A stretch of DNA of 64,000 nt, from NCBI RefSeq assembly GCF_000294775.2, contig NZ_CP015506.1, forward strand, positions 3,571,501 to 3,635,500. Direction: 5' to 3'. Numbering within the stretch: position 1 is the stretch's first letter; every line of letters starts with the position of its first letter. Source of the stretch: Cytobacillus oceanisediminis 2691 (GTDB lineage Bacteria > Bacillota > Bacilli > Bacillales > Cytobacillaceae). Under the pieces are notes generated by a model, which saw only the letters and a list, made by a program, of their open reading frames with translations, searched no databases and was not told the DNA's origin. A program made the position numbers and the translations under genes. Below are positions 42,437-50,769 of this stretch, piece by piece.

Positions 42437-43827
42437 TTTTTGTCCTCCAAAAATGCTTTTAATTTATGAAGTGTTTCGTCGTACTCTTTTTCTGGAATCG
42501 AATCATGCACGATGCCTGCCCCAGCTTGTATATAAGCGAATCCATCTTTTATTACCATGGTTCTGATTGCCAGGGCGAAATCCATATTGCCGTTTCCGGA
42601 AAAATAGCCGACTGCCCCTGAGTAAATTCCTCTTTTCACTGCTTCCAGTTCATTGATGATTTCCATTGCTCTAATTTTGGGTGCACCTGAAACCGTTCCG
42701 GCAGGGAGACACGCTATTAAGGCATCAATCGCTTTGTGAGGACTTTTCAGCTTGCCGCCCACTTCGGATACAAGGTGCATGACATGCTTATATCTCTCAA
42801 TGACCATGTTTTTTTCTATAGTTACCGATCCAAATTCGCATACACGGCCGAGATCATTTCTGCCTAGATCGAGCAGCATCCTGTGTTCGGCAAGCTCCTT
42901 TTCATCTTCTATCAGGTCCCTTTCAAGCTGTAAGTCTTCCTCTTCTGTCTTGCCTCTTGGCCTTGTTCCTGCAATAGGGTTAGTAATTACTTTGTTTCCA
43001 GTTGCTTTTATAAGACTTTCAGGCGATGCCCCTGCAACCGCATATTCTTCAAAATCAAGATAGTACATGTATGGGGAGGGATTTTGCACTCTTAACTTCC
43101 GGTAAAATGCGAAAGGATCTCCAGTCAATTCTGCTTTTAACCGCTGAGAAAGCACTACCTGAAAAATGTCTCCCTCTTCAATATAGGCCTTGGCCCTTTT
43201 TACTTTTTCAACGAAGTCTTCTTTAGATATGGAAGCTTTGAAAGCCGACAGCGATGCTTCTTCCGATTGGGATGCCGCAGCCCCCTTTTGGATTTCGGCC
43301 TTTCTTTTCTGCAATCTTTCACGTAGCTGAGATTCATCGGTTGCTGCCAATAAAGACATGGCTACCAGAAATACCTTTTGCTCCAGATGATCAAAAACGG
43401 CCACTTCCTCAAAAAACATAAGGTGAACATCTGGTACATTCAGCTCATCATGAGGGATCACCCCGATATCTTCGTATTGCCTGATGACATCATAGCCTGC
43501 ATATCCAACAGCTCCTCCACAAAATGGGAACTGTTCAATGGGGTGAGCCTTTTCCTCGGGCATCAGCCTTCTTAATACATCAAGCGGCTTTTCATTAAAA
43601 ACTTCTATTTTCCCCTCCGTAGTAACAGCCGTCCGAGATGCTTCCCCTTTTAGTTCCATCACCGGGTCCGCCCCAATAAAGGAATACCTTCCCGACTTTT
43701 CATGCTTTAGCGAGCTTTCAAGCAGAAATTTTTTTCTCCCGCTCATTCTCTGGTAGATCAAAATAGGTGTTAATGTGTCCCCCTCAAGCTCTTCGATGAT
43801 ATAAGGACCTTCCAAAATCGTTTTCAA
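42433..43827 (-). CDS. trpE: Anthranilate synthase component I
   Basis: It converts chorismate to anthranilate with TrpG. The C-terminal chorismate-binding fold shows FQVVLSQRLKAEL, IAGTRPRGKTEEED, HRMLLDLGRNDLGRV and GTVSGAPKIRAMEII. The N-terminal domain carries the feedback-site type LLESSLKHEKSGRYSFIG. Start is TTG 43827, seven bases after GGAGGAG. It is the first gene of the trp operon, behind two T-boxes, with repeat copy D between leader and gene. Confidence 0.95.
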   Translation of the reverse strand: MKTILEGPYIIEELEGDTLTPILIYQRMSGRKKFLLESSLKHEKSGRYSFIGADPVMELKGEASRTAVTTEGKIEVFNEKPLDVLRRLMPEEKAHPIEQFPFCGGAVGYAGYDVIRQYEDIGVIPHDELNVPDVHLMFFEEVAVFDHLEQKVFLVAMSLLAATDESQLRERLQKRKAEIQKGAAASQSEEASLSAFKASISKEDFVEKVKRAKAYIEEGDIFQVVLSQRLKAELTGDPFAFYRKLRVQNPSPYMYYLDFEEYAVAGASPESLIKATGNKVITNPIAGTRPRGKTEEEDLQLERDLIEDEKELAEHRMLLDLGRNDLGRVCEFGSVTIEKNMVIERYKHVMHLVSEVGGKLKSPHKAIDALIACLPAGTVSGAPKIRAMEIINELEAVKRGIYSGAVGYFSGNGNMDFALAIRTMVIKDGFAYIQAGAGIVHDSIPEKEYDETLHKLKAFLEDKK

Positions 43828-43856
43828 TATATTTCTCCTCCAGTTCTTTCGGATTC

Positions 43857-43940
43857 AGATAAGCGCAAGCGCCCTGATCACCCCTGACACTTTGAGGGAG
43901 CAGGCGATGGAGCCAGACAGGTATCTGACTTCAGAATTTT
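43857..43940 (+). repeat. Dispersed intergenic repeat, copy D
   Basis: Starts CAGATAAGCGCAAGCGCCCTG and ends GGAGCCAGACAGGTATCTGAC. It lies between the proximal T-box terminator and trpE, so it is transcribed only when that terminator is bypassed. Confidence 0.6.
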
Positions 43941-43959
43941 TACTTAACTATAAATAAAA

Positions 43960-44228
43960 AAGTCCCCTATACACACAGACAGAATCTGCGGGTATAGAGG
44001 ACGTGTCTTGTGAACGTGGTGCCACCTCTTTTTAGAGCAGCATGCTGCTCCCTTTTTCGGGTACGGAAACATATCGATACCCTATCCTTTTAACGGTGGA
44101 AATCCGTGCTTCCCTACTATCTTTCAGGAAGCCTCTCGCAAGTCCATTCGAATGACTTACCGTACCGGGCTCTCACCTTACCCCGGCTCTCTTGAACGGA
44201 CTCCATCAATCTACTCCTCTTGCTCAGC
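43960..44228 (-). promoter_or_regulatory. Tryptophan T-box leader, proximal
   Basis: On the minus strand this shows a Stem I region with AGTAGATTGATGG and GGTGAGAGCCCGGTA. The specifier is UGG (complement of 44144-44146, in GAATGGACT), and the T-box core is GGTGGCACCACG (44015-44026). The terminator stem GTCCTCTATAC/GTATAGGGGAC (43962-44002) has T6. UGG specifies tryptophan, matching the operon. Uncharged tRNA-Trp should favour the antiterminator. Confidence 0.92.
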
Positions 44229-44249
44229 GATTTAAAGTAATAAAGTTAA

Positions 44250-44400
44250 AGAAAAGCGGAAGCGCCTTGCCACCCCCGACAAGCACAAGACGAGCCTCCC
44301 GGAAAGGCGTTCTTTGCCTTTTTAGGGGATTGGCTTGTGAACTCGAGGGGGTGGGCTGCTTGCGCTAGACAGTTATTTAAGTTCAAAAATTCTATATTTT
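44250..44400 (+). repeat. Dispersed intergenic repeat, copy E
   Basis: The longest clean copy: AGAAAAGCGGAAGCGCCTTG at the left, GCTTGCGCTAGACAGTTATT at the right, with AAGGCGTTCTTTGCCTTT and CTCGAGGGGGTGGGC inside. It separates the two T-box leaders. Confidence 0.72.
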
Positions 44401-44411
44401 TTCTGAACTAA

Positions 44412-44692
44412 ATAAAAAAGGGCCTCCCGTCTAAAAAGGACGAGAGACCCGTGGTGCCACCTTCATTAGCTGATACATCAGCTCACTTAACAGATATCAA
44501 AACGAAAAACCGTTTGAATATCTGTCCCTTGTAACGATGAGACCGTTCGCCAAAGCCTACTGCTTAAAAAGGTTCGGTTTGGAGGCTCGAAAGTCCATTC
44601 ACTGCTGTTTCCACACTGATTTGCACCAACCATCAGCTCTCTTTAGCTTCCACTGCAGCTACTACTCTTTGTCATTGCCGATCGATATATTG
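44412..44692 (-). promoter_or_regulatory. Tryptophan T-box leader, distal
   Basis: A second complete T-box: AGAGTAGTAGCTGCAG at the 5' end, specifier UGG (complement of 44595-44597, in GAATGGACT), T-box core AAGGTGGCACCACGG (about 44450-44464), and terminator GGTCTCTCGTC/GACGGGAGGCC with T6 (44414-44450). Two leaders in series demand two readthrough events, giving a steeper response to uncharged tRNA-Trp. Tandem trp T-boxes are known in other Bacillaceae. Confidence 0.93.
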
Positions 44693-44698
44693 CTTATT

Positions 44699-44727
44699 AT
44701 ACTATTCCGATAAATGAAAAATGTCAA
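44699..44727 (-). promoter_or_regulatory. Promoter of the trp operon
   Basis: TTGACA (44722-44727) and TAGTAT (44699-44704) on the minus strand with a 17-bp spacer, just upstream of the distal T-box. Confidence 0.8.
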
Positions 44728-44744
44728 GGATATTTTTCACTTTT

Positions 44745-45377
44745 TTATAATAGAGCTTTTTCCAGCTTTTCTCTCCAGACAGCTGCAAGTGCCTCAATCT
44801 GCAGGAGTTCTTCAATTGCTTTACGGTTTTTGCGGTCATGGAACATGATAAAATTTCCTTGCAGAACCGATACCTTTTCCTGCTTTCTTTCTTCGAGCTT
44901 AAGAACGCTGCCTGCTGTTACAGTTCCTTCCTTCAGCACTCTGAAAAAGTAGCCTGTAAAGCATGTTTCAACAATTCTGCTTAAAAGCCGATCTTCTTCG
45001 TTATGCTTTGATATGGTTGAACATGGAATGCGGCCCTGTGTTATTTGGATAACAGATTCACCAAGCGAAAAGGTATCACCTATAAAAACATCCTTTTCCA
45101 GCATATTACCCGCACAAATATTTTCACCAAATGCCGGGGGACAGAATGTCTTTTTAAATTCTTTTTCCCACATCCCGTAATGTTCGAACGGGTATAGGCA
45201 AACTGCCCGGTCGGGGCCGCCATGAAAATCAGTGTTTGCCACTCCATCCCCTAGGAAACCATCCTTCGTTAAGAACGCACTTTCAATTTTTTCTTTGCCT
45301 ATTCCCGATATTTCCTCACGGTTTTTCCAGCTGTGCTTTTTCGGTTTCCCTATGCTTAAACTAATAATTTCTTTCAC
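44745..45377 (-). CDS. MOSC-domain protein (YiiM type)
   Basis: A 210-aa protein with an MOSC core (DGFLGDGVANTDFHGGPDRA, FGENICAGNM, VFIGDTFSLGESVIQITQGR) and the conserved Cys in GRIPCSTI, followed by the 3-alpha C-terminal helices. In E. coli, YiiM uses a molybdenum cofactor to detoxify N-hydroxylated bases; that role is inferred. Start is GTG 45377 with GGGGGG upstream. It lies upstream of the trp promoter on the same strand but should be separate. Confidence 0.82.
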   Translation of the reverse strand: MKEIISLSIGKPKKHSWKNREEISGIGKEKIESAFLTKDGFLGDGVANTDFHGGPDRAVCLYPFEHYGMWEKEFKKTFCPPAFGENICAGNMLEKDVFIGDTFSLGESVIQITQGRIPCSTISKHNEEDRLLSRIVETCFTGYFFRVLKEGTVTAGSVLKLEERKQEKVSVLQGNFIMFHDRKNRKAIEELLQIEALAAVWREKLEKALL

Positions 45378-45557
45378 ATTTATCCCCCCGCCAGATTCGC
45401 TTTTCTATATATTTTAACGCTTTCCTTTTAGTAAATCGAAACATATTTTTCCAGAATTTGAATTTTCCCATAAAAAGACAGAGGTTTTTCTAGTTAGTTT
45501 TCCTGCAATTAGCTCATATTAAGACTAGTTTGATTAACGAAAAGGAAGGTCAGAAAT

Positions 45558-46817
45558 ATGGAGCATGTTGAAAATTTACAATCTGTAAATTCCAAAGCTA
45601 AAAAGAAGTCAGGTGATGATGTTCATAACCAAAAATGGGCCATTCTTTCACTTTCTTCAATTCCTCTCGTTATGACACTTGGGAATTCCATGCTGATTCC
45701 TGTACTGCCGGCGATGGAAAATAAACTAAATATTTCTGCATTCCAATCCAGCATGATTATTACCGTTTATAGTATTGTAGCCATTATTTTGATTCCAATC
45801 GCAGGCTTTTTATCGGATCATATCGGCCGTAAAAAAGTCATTATACCAAGTCTGTTCATTGCAGGAATTGGCGGGCTGATCTCCGGATGGGCGGCATGGA
45901 AAATGGCGGATGCTTATTGGATCATATTAGCTGGGAGGGCATTGCAGGGTGTTGGGGCAGCTGGTGCGGCACCAATTGTTATGCCTTTAGTAGGGGATAT
46001 GTTTAAAAATGATGATGATGTCAGCAGTTCCCTTGGACTTATTGAAACTTCCAATACTTTTGGAAAAGTTCTATCGCCTATACTTGGAGCATTTCTTGCA
46101 GGGTTTATATGGTTTTTACCGTTTTTTTCGTTTCCGGTTTTTTGTACGATTTCAATCCTGCTGGTTTTCTTTCTTGTAAAAACGCCAAATAAAAGAGAAG
46201 AGCCGCTTCCTCTAAAGAAATTTTGGAGCAATATCAAGGATACCTTTAAAAACAACGGAAAATGGCTATATGCTATTTTCTTAATAGGTGCCATTCTTAT
46301 GTTTGTGCTTTTTGGGATACTTTTTTATTTATCTGATGTGCTTGAAAAGACATACGATATTAAAGATGTTAAAAAAGGGCTTCTCCTAGCTGTCCCGCTT
46401 GGCGCACTATGCCTTTCCTCCTATCTGACAGGAAAAAAAATAAAAGAAAATAAAATACTGATGAAGTGGATCATATTTTTAGGCTCAGTGCTTGTGGCAG
46501 CTGCCACTGCAATCTTAAGCTTTTCAAACAACATGTGGTTTATGATCAGCATGTTCCTGTTTGCCGGAATTGGCATAGGCGTTGCATTGCCTTCGTTGGA
46601 TGCACTGATTACCGAAGGAATTGCAAAAGAAGAACGTGGAACCATTACTTCTTTATACAGTTCAATGAGGTTTATAGGCGTTGCCGGAGGCCCGCCGGCC
46701 ATTGCCATTCTGATGAAGCATTCTGATCAAGGGCTTTTTTATATATTAAGCGGGATAACCATTCTTGCTGCCCTAGCAGCCATTATAGCAATCAAACCTG
46801 ACGCAAATGAGGGCTAA
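45558..46817 (+). CDS. MFS drug/metabolite exporter (12 helices)
   Basis: A 419-aa DHA1-type transporter. The motif A loop is GFLSDHIGRKKVIIP, and motif C-like glycines occur in GRALQGVGAAGAAPIVMPL. The first cytoplasmic 25 residues are charged. LGNSMLIPVLPAME resembles Bacillus exporters such as the bacillibactin exporter YmfD, but no siderophore genes are nearby, so the substrate is unknown. GGAAGGT precedes the ATG. It is monocistronic. Confidence 0.82.
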   Translation: MEHVENLQSVNSKAKKKSGDDVHNQKWAILSLSSIPLVMTLGNSMLIPVLPAMENKLNISAFQSSMIITVYSIVAIILIPIAGFLSDHIGRKKVIIPSLFIAGIGGLISGWAAWKMADAYWIILAGRALQGVGAAGAAPIVMPLVGDMFKNDDDVSSSLGLIETSNTFGKVLSPILGAFLAGFIWFLPFFSFPVFCTISILLVFFLVKTPNKREEPLPLKKFWSNIKDTFKNNGKWLYAIFLIGAILMFVLFGILFYLSDVLEKTYDIKDVKKGLLLAVPLGALCLSSYLTGKKIKENKILMKWIIFLGSVLVAAATAILSFSNNMWFMISMFLFAGIGIGVALPSLDALITEGIAKEERGTITSLYSSMRFIGVAGGPPAIAILMKHSDQGLFYILSGITILAALAAIIAIKPDANEG

Positions 46818-46857
46818 AAAAAATCCGTATCGTGCAATGACGATACGGATTTTTTTA
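46817..46857. terminator. Bidirectional terminator
   Basis: AAATCCGTATCG and CGATACGGATTT form a 12-bp stem with flanking A and T runs, between convergent MFS and hydrolase genes. Confidence 0.92.
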
Positions 46858-47616
46858 TTTAAAATGCTGCTGTACAAAACCAGTTACAACCTGGTTGAAA
46901 AGCTGCCACTTTTTGGTTGGCGCCTGGTGGGAAACACCTTTGATTATTGCCGCCTGAAAGCTGACATATCTCCTATAGCTCCTAATATGCTGATTAACAA
47001 AATCTCTTGATCCATATATCAGGAGAAGGGGGACACTCAAGTTCCTCAGGCGATCCGTGCATGAATAGTGGAGCGACCTATCGTAAAATTGAAACCACAT
47101 AGTATGATTCGCCTTTTTCATGTGTTCCAGAATATCTTTTCTGACTTTTGGATCATTTGTGTGACTTGCTGCTATTACATACCGCAGAAAACCAGGAAAA
47201 TGTTTCACGAAATACATTCCCATTATATGCTCATATTTGAAAGTTTCTGATAAAACCTCTGGAAATCCGCCAGATAGTATGACACCAAGTGTCCTTTCAG
47301 GAAAAGAAAGAGCAAATTCCTGAGCAATTATGCCTCCAGAGGAATAACCCAGGATAACGGCTTTTTCAATTTCCAAGTGGTCTAATACAGCTTTAACCTC
47401 TTCTGCATAGCCCTGAATGGTTACTGTTTTCTCGGGACCGATGGTATCTCCATTCCCGCTTAAATCAGGAAAAACAACCTGAAAATGCTCAGCCAGCAGG
47501 CCTTGATAATAAAATACCTTTCTCCCCATGGCAGGCGGATGTATAAAGATTATCGGTACCCCTTTTCCCATCGTTTCATAAAATATCTTTGTATCCTCAT
47601 AAATACATGCTGGCAC
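46855..47616 (-). CDS. Alpha/beta hydrolase
   Basis: A 253-aa hydrolase with the nucleophile elbow GYSSGGIIAQ, acid residue in IYGSRDFVN and catalytic His in KGVSHQAPTK. The oxyanion hole is near FIHPPAMGRK. No signal peptide. Start GTG 47616 lies eight bases after AAAGGA; the frame extends to an ATG without a site. The substrate is unknown. Confidence 0.82.
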   Translation of the reverse strand: MPACIYEDTKIFYETMGKGVPIIFIHPPAMGRKVFYYQGLLAEHFQVVFPDLSGNGDTIGPEKTVTIQGYAEEVKAVLDHLEIEKAVILGYSSGGIIAQEFALSFPERTLGVILSGGFPEVLSETFKYEHIMGMYFVKHFPGFLRYVIAASHTNDPKVRKDILEHMKKANHTMWFQFYDRSLHYSCTDRLRNLSVPLLLIYGSRDFVNQHIRSYRRYVSFQAAIIKGVSHQAPTKKWQLFNQVVTGFVQQHFK

Positions 47617-47674
47617 AAGAATCGTCCTTTCCATTCACAAAACATAGATGGCTCAAAAGCCTCCTGTTCCATAT

Positions 47675-47703
47675 AAAAATGGGACAGTTTTAGTCTGCCC
47701 CAT
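47675..47703 (-). terminator. Terminator after the 41-aa gene
   Basis: ATGGGGCAG and CTGTCCCAT pair (one G-U), with a 7-base loop and T5 on the minus strand. Confidence 0.75.
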
Positions 47704-47728
47704 CTCGGTCAATTCTTTATTTCCAACA

Positions 47729-47854
47729 TCAGTTAGGTCTTGTCTTCTTAGCTTTTTTGCTTTGCTGATCAAACTCTTTTGAGAACTCCATATCGTTTAT
47801 GCTCTTGTTTGTGCTCTGCAATCCGGATTTAGTCTTAATATTGCGTTTTGTCAT
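47729..47854 (-). CDS. 41-aa basic small protein
   Basis: ATG 47854 follows AAGGAGG. It reads MTKRNIKTKSGLQSTNKSIN, then MEFSKEFDQQSKKAKKTRPN. Polar and basic, with an EFSKEF word like minor spore proteins; no family can be assigned. It has its own terminator, which supports it as a gene. Confidence 0.55.
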   Translation of the reverse strand: MTKRNIKTKSGLQSTNKSINDMEFSKEFDQQSKKAKKTRPN

Positions 47855-48018
47855 GTTAATCCTCCTTTAAAGTACTGCCATTATAGTATGGCACATTAGG
47901 ATTCGAATCATTATGGATTTTCAGCTGGAATCTGCATATACTATAAGTAATCATGCGATTATGCTTATTTCCGTGACTTTCTGAACCGTATATGATATTC
48001 TTGAATTAAGAATATGAA

Positions 48019-48056
48019 TAAAAAAAACGACCGCAGGTGTTGCCGCACCCACGGTC
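48019..48056 (-). terminator. Terminator of the toxin transcript
   Basis: GACCGTGGGTG and CACCTGCGGTC pair over eleven positions with G-U pairs, followed by T7 or more on the minus strand, about 80 bases beyond the toxin stop. Confidence 0.8.
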
Positions 48057-48057
48057 A

Positions 48058-48146
48058 TTCGCAATAGTCGTTCCCTTAGGGGATCGGCCTGTCAAAGACA
48101 TAGACCTCTCCCTCAATTGTCAGATCAAGGGAGGTCTATTTTTTAT
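48058..48146 (+). ncRNA. Candidate antisense antitoxin RNA
   Basis: A hairpin ATAGACC-TC-TCCCT/AGGGA-GGTCTAT followed by T6 (48100-48145) is a plus-strand terminator lying across the toxin's 3' region. It implies a plus-strand RNA complementary to the end of the toxin mRNA, as in Bacillus type I toxin-antitoxin loci. The 5' end is not defined; no strong promoter was identified, so the left boundary is a guess. Confidence 0.45.
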
Positions 48147-48219
48147 GGTTAAAAGTCATGACAGCAATGATCAGACTAGAAAAGGAAATCATCATCATGA
48201 TCGATTCGAAAACTGTCAA
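48136..48219 (-). CDS. Holin-like type I toxin peptide, 27 aa
   Basis: TTG 48219 follows AAAGGGGGTGAT, an unusually strong ribosome site. The peptide MTVFESIMMMISFSSLIIAV then MTFNHKK has one hydrophobic helix and a short basic tail. This is the pattern of the putative holin-like toxin family (MTVFE/YE start, LMLMI-type helix, NKKK end). A TATAAT with an extended TG lies at 48284-48292 on the minus strand. Over-production of such peptides depolarises the membrane; an antisense RNA normally restrains them. The ribosome site can pair with downstream hairpins. Confidence 0.75.
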   Translation of the reverse strand: MTVFESIMMMISFSSLIIAVMTFNHKK

Positions 48220-48358
48220 AAGGCATCACCCCCTTTCATACGGGGCTAGCCGACCACCCTTGAGAAACTCCCATTGCTTCTTTATTATAACACAACCTTG
48301 TCCATTTAGTCGAACACGTGTTCTATTTTAGGAAAATTGATTCTTCTTTCCTATTTTT

Positions 48359-48613
48359 TCAAGTTTCACTATCTTTATCGCCTGCAGATTTCCTTTGTAG
48401 ATATCCACGAAGAAAACCCATTTCTTTATTAAGCAAATACTCCATTTCCTCCATCTGCTGCTTAGCAATTAACTGCGGACTGCCTGTCCATTCAGCACTG
48501 TGGATAAAATAATAATTCTTTATTCTTTTAAAAATGATGACCGCTTCAGGAAAACAGTCAAACAATCCCTTTACCTGATTTCTCCGCATGTAACTCCATC
48601 TTACCAGTTTCAT
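48359..48613 (-). CDS. 84-aa hypothetical protein
   Basis: ATG 48613 has a weak AAAGG site. The protein reads MKLVRWSYMRRNQVKGLFDC, then KNYYFIHSAEWTGSPQLIAK, and ends with acidic and basic residues. It is soluble and mixed, without a known motif. It follows the DUF2935 gene on the same strand after a terminator. It may be real given its length and composition, but evidence is limited. Confidence 0.5.
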   Translation of the reverse strand: MKLVRWSYMRRNQVKGLFDCFPEAVIIFKRIKNYYFIHSAEWTGSPQLIAKQQMEEMEYLLNKEMGFLRGYLQRKSAGDKDSET

Positions 48614-48671
48614 GATATCAGCCTTTTTATACTCTTTTTACCCAGAAAACACTGACGCATGTTCTTAATGC

Positions 48672-48695
48672 AAAAAAAAACTGCCAAATTGGCAG
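48672..48695 (-). terminator. Terminator after the DUF2935 gene
   Basis: CTGCCAA-A-TTGGCAG stem-loop with T9 on the minus strand. Confidence 0.88.
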
Positions 48696-48703
48696 CATTG
48701 AAA

Positions 48704-49498
48704 TTATTCTTTAAGCCTCGGCTTTGCCGGATCACATTTCGGTTTTTCAGACTGAGTGGACTCAGCAAGCTTTGACAGGTAATAGCATTCTTCACGGTAC
48801 ATGTGATCAGCCATTAAAGCTGCAAATGTCCCCAATGCCTCTTTGCTCAATTCAAGCTCCTCAATTTCATTGAGAAAGTTCATAAACAAAGATATTTCAA
48901 GTGCAACATCGCTGTTGAACTTTTGAAGTGCCGGGAATGACTCAACATTCGTCCGAAGGAAGCCGGACATTTCAACCGCCTTTAAATAGAATGCTTCAAA
49001 ATCCTTAGTATAGCCATCACTGATTTTTTTTATTTTCTTCTCAACACTTTCCATATTATCTGATATGGCTCCAGCATGGCCAGCTGCATCCAGAAGCCAG
49101 ATTAAATGGTGGTGAAGCTCATGAAATACAGGCGGGACTTCCCCTTTTTTTAAATATTGAAGGACAAGCATATATTCTTCAAGTTCATTGACCATATGGT
49201 TTATAAAAACAGGACCAAGATGAATGGAAATTTTCCCTATCAGATGACGTTCAAGTAGGTTCAATTTAAATTCCCTGAGCTTTTTAGCTTCCTGTTCTGC
49301 CCTCCGGCTCAATTGCTCCAGGTTATCCACTTCAACCCTTCCTAATAGCTGATCGAAGGTTTGTATAAAGTAATTTGCTCTTTCAATGCTGTCTTTTTCC
49401 TTTGGTGATAGTGAATCATGTATGAAGCGTGCATGATCACCCAAAATCTGAAGCCAAAATCCATGTTCAAATTTTGCAGCATTTTCAAATCCAGCAGC
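48704..49498 (-). CDS. DUF2935 family protein
   Basis: A protein of two repeated four-helix bundles. FEHGFWLQILGDHARFIHDS starts the first, and ALMADHMYREECYYL ends the second. HLGPVFINHMVNE and ELHHHLIWLLDAAGHAG supply the Glu/His positions that suggest a metal site. The function is unknown. The frame opens at ATG 49528, but TTG 49498 stands five bases after AAGGGGAG and is preferred, giving about 264 aa. Confidence 0.8.
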   Translation of the reverse strand, partial: AAGFENAAKFEHGFWLQILGDHARFIHDSLSPKEKDSIERANYFIQTFDQLLGRVEVDNLEQLSRRAEQEAKKLREFKLNLLERHLIGKISIHLGPVFINHMVNELEEYMLVLQYLKKGEVPPVFHELHHHLIWLLDAAGHAGAISDNMESVEKKIKKISDGYTKDFEAFYLKAVEMSGFLRTNVESFPALQKFNSDVALEISLFMNFLNEIEELELSKEALGTFAALMADHMYREECYYLSKLAESTQSEKPKCDPAKPRLKE

Positions 49499-49640
49499 CA
49501 AAATATCTCCCCTTTCCATCTTACTCATAAAAACATATCAGTAACCATTAGAATTTATGCCTATAAGCACGAATCTCAAAAATTAATTGGTAACTTAATT
49601 TTTTGCAGAAAGGGGGAATCTTAACTAGGAATGATGCATC

Positions 49641-50507
49641 CTATAGTGTTTTTTTCATCATTACCTGGCCAATCTTTTTTTCAAATCCCATTTTAAGCAA
49701 AGCTTTCGATGCGGGATTGGAAACAGAAATATTAACTGCAGTGAAATCAATCGAATCATCCTGATCAAGGAACAGCTGGCCCAGAATACTTTCAGTCATT
49801 GCCTCATATGCACTGCCATCCGTAAAATTTAGCTGATAAATAATAATGCGTTCTGTACGTCCTGCTGCTTCCAGCACTCTTTTGTATAAAATATAGCCTT
49901 CCTCTTTCCCATCTTCACTCATAAGCACAGCAGCTTCCCCTTGTTTCGCACTTTGCCACTGGCACTGCCAGGCAGCATCGCTGTCATAAAAGCTGATTGA
50001 CTGAAGCTGTTCAGGATATATCTTTTTTATTGCTAAATGGCTTTCCGTCAATGAGCCTATTTCTTTATGTGTTAGCTTCTTGTTTAGATAAAGCAATTGA
50101 TCAGTAATTGCATAGCCGGCTTTTTTGTACAGCTTAATCGCTCTCTCATTTTCTTCAATTGCTTCAAGAACAGCAGTGTGTACATTTTCAGCTTTATATA
50201 TGCTAAGCACCTCTGACATCATGGCTGCAGAAAGACCTTTTCCCCTGTATTGTGGTGCGATCCCGGTGCCTCCGTTCCAGGCAATTTTCCTGCCGTTAAT
50301 CTCACGGAACCCATTCAATATGATTCCGCAAGGTTCGCCGTGCATAAAAACGACAATGGATTTTTCAGGCGAAAGTCCCTCAGATGCGATTCGATTAACA
50401 AAGGCCTGGGTATCCATTTTTATTGGAACTATATAACCTTCAAAGCCTTTATTCCAGGCAGTCAGCGCCTCCTCCAGGGTAACTTGAGAAAGTTTTTTTA
50501 TTTTCAT
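49641..50507 (-). CDS. GNAT acetyltransferase, two-domain
   Basis: A 288-aa protein with an N-terminal GNAT domain whose acetyl-CoA loop is GIAPQYRGKGLSAAMM and whose C-terminal motif is NERAIKLYKKAGYA. A second, degenerate GNAT-like half ends SNPASKALLKMGFEKK. Substrates are unknown. AAGGAGAG precedes the ATG. Confidence 0.83.
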   Translation of the reverse strand: MKIKKLSQVTLEEALTAWNKGFEGYIVPIKMDTQAFVNRIASEGLSPEKSIVVFMHGEPCGIILNGFREINGRKIAWNGGTGIAPQYRGKGLSAAMMSEVLSIYKAENVHTAVLEAIEENERAIKLYKKAGYAITDQLLYLNKKLTHKEIGSLTESHLAIKKIYPEQLQSISFYDSDAAWQCQWQSAKQGEAAVLMSEDGKEEGYILYKRVLEAAGRTERIIIYQLNFTDGSAYEAMTESILGQLFLDQDDSIDFTAVNISVSNPASKALLKMGFEKKIGQVMMKKTL

Positions 50508-50564
50508 AAACGCTCTCCTTCATGTGTTTTCTGATGTTTTACTTGGTGTGCATCTAATGGCTGG

Positions 50565-50685
50565 TTATTTATGTTTGTTCCCTCTTCTAATAACAATGAT
50601 AATGGCCATGGTTTCACACCTCCAATTATACAGACTGGGTAGTTTATTTATTCATATAATAAAATAGACTGATTAGTTTATTTTA
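50565..50685 (-). promoter_or_regulatory. Leader with 14-codon frame and direct repeats
   Basis: Upstream of the GNAT gene, GGAGGTG precedes an ATG (50609) opening MAIIIVIRRGNKHK, a possible leader peptide. Further upstream AGACTGGGTAGTTTATTTA (50632) and AGACTGATTAGTTTATTTTA (50666) form a 34-bp-offset direct repeat, each with an ACTnATnAGT-like core (best in the second), which suggests a TetR-type operator. No regulator gene adjoins. Confidence 0.35.
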
Positions 50686-50744
50686 ATTTAATCATTTATT
50701 TTCTGTTTTTTCAATCTTTTCTAAAAGGAATTTTCTAAAAAAAA

Positions 50745-50769
50745 AAGCCGATACATTAAGTACCGGCTT
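50745..50769. repeat. 25-bp target duplication, left copy
   Basis: Identical to 52330-52354. It is exactly the stem-loop AAGCCG...CGGCTT of the fruA terminator. This copy retains the T10 run on its outer side, so it still works as a terminator for minus-strand transcripts. Confidence 0.85.

Noticed and set aside
48136..48219. Prophage holin remnant
   Set aside because: No other phage genes are near, and the size, ribosome site and opposing terminator fit a stand-alone type I toxin better.
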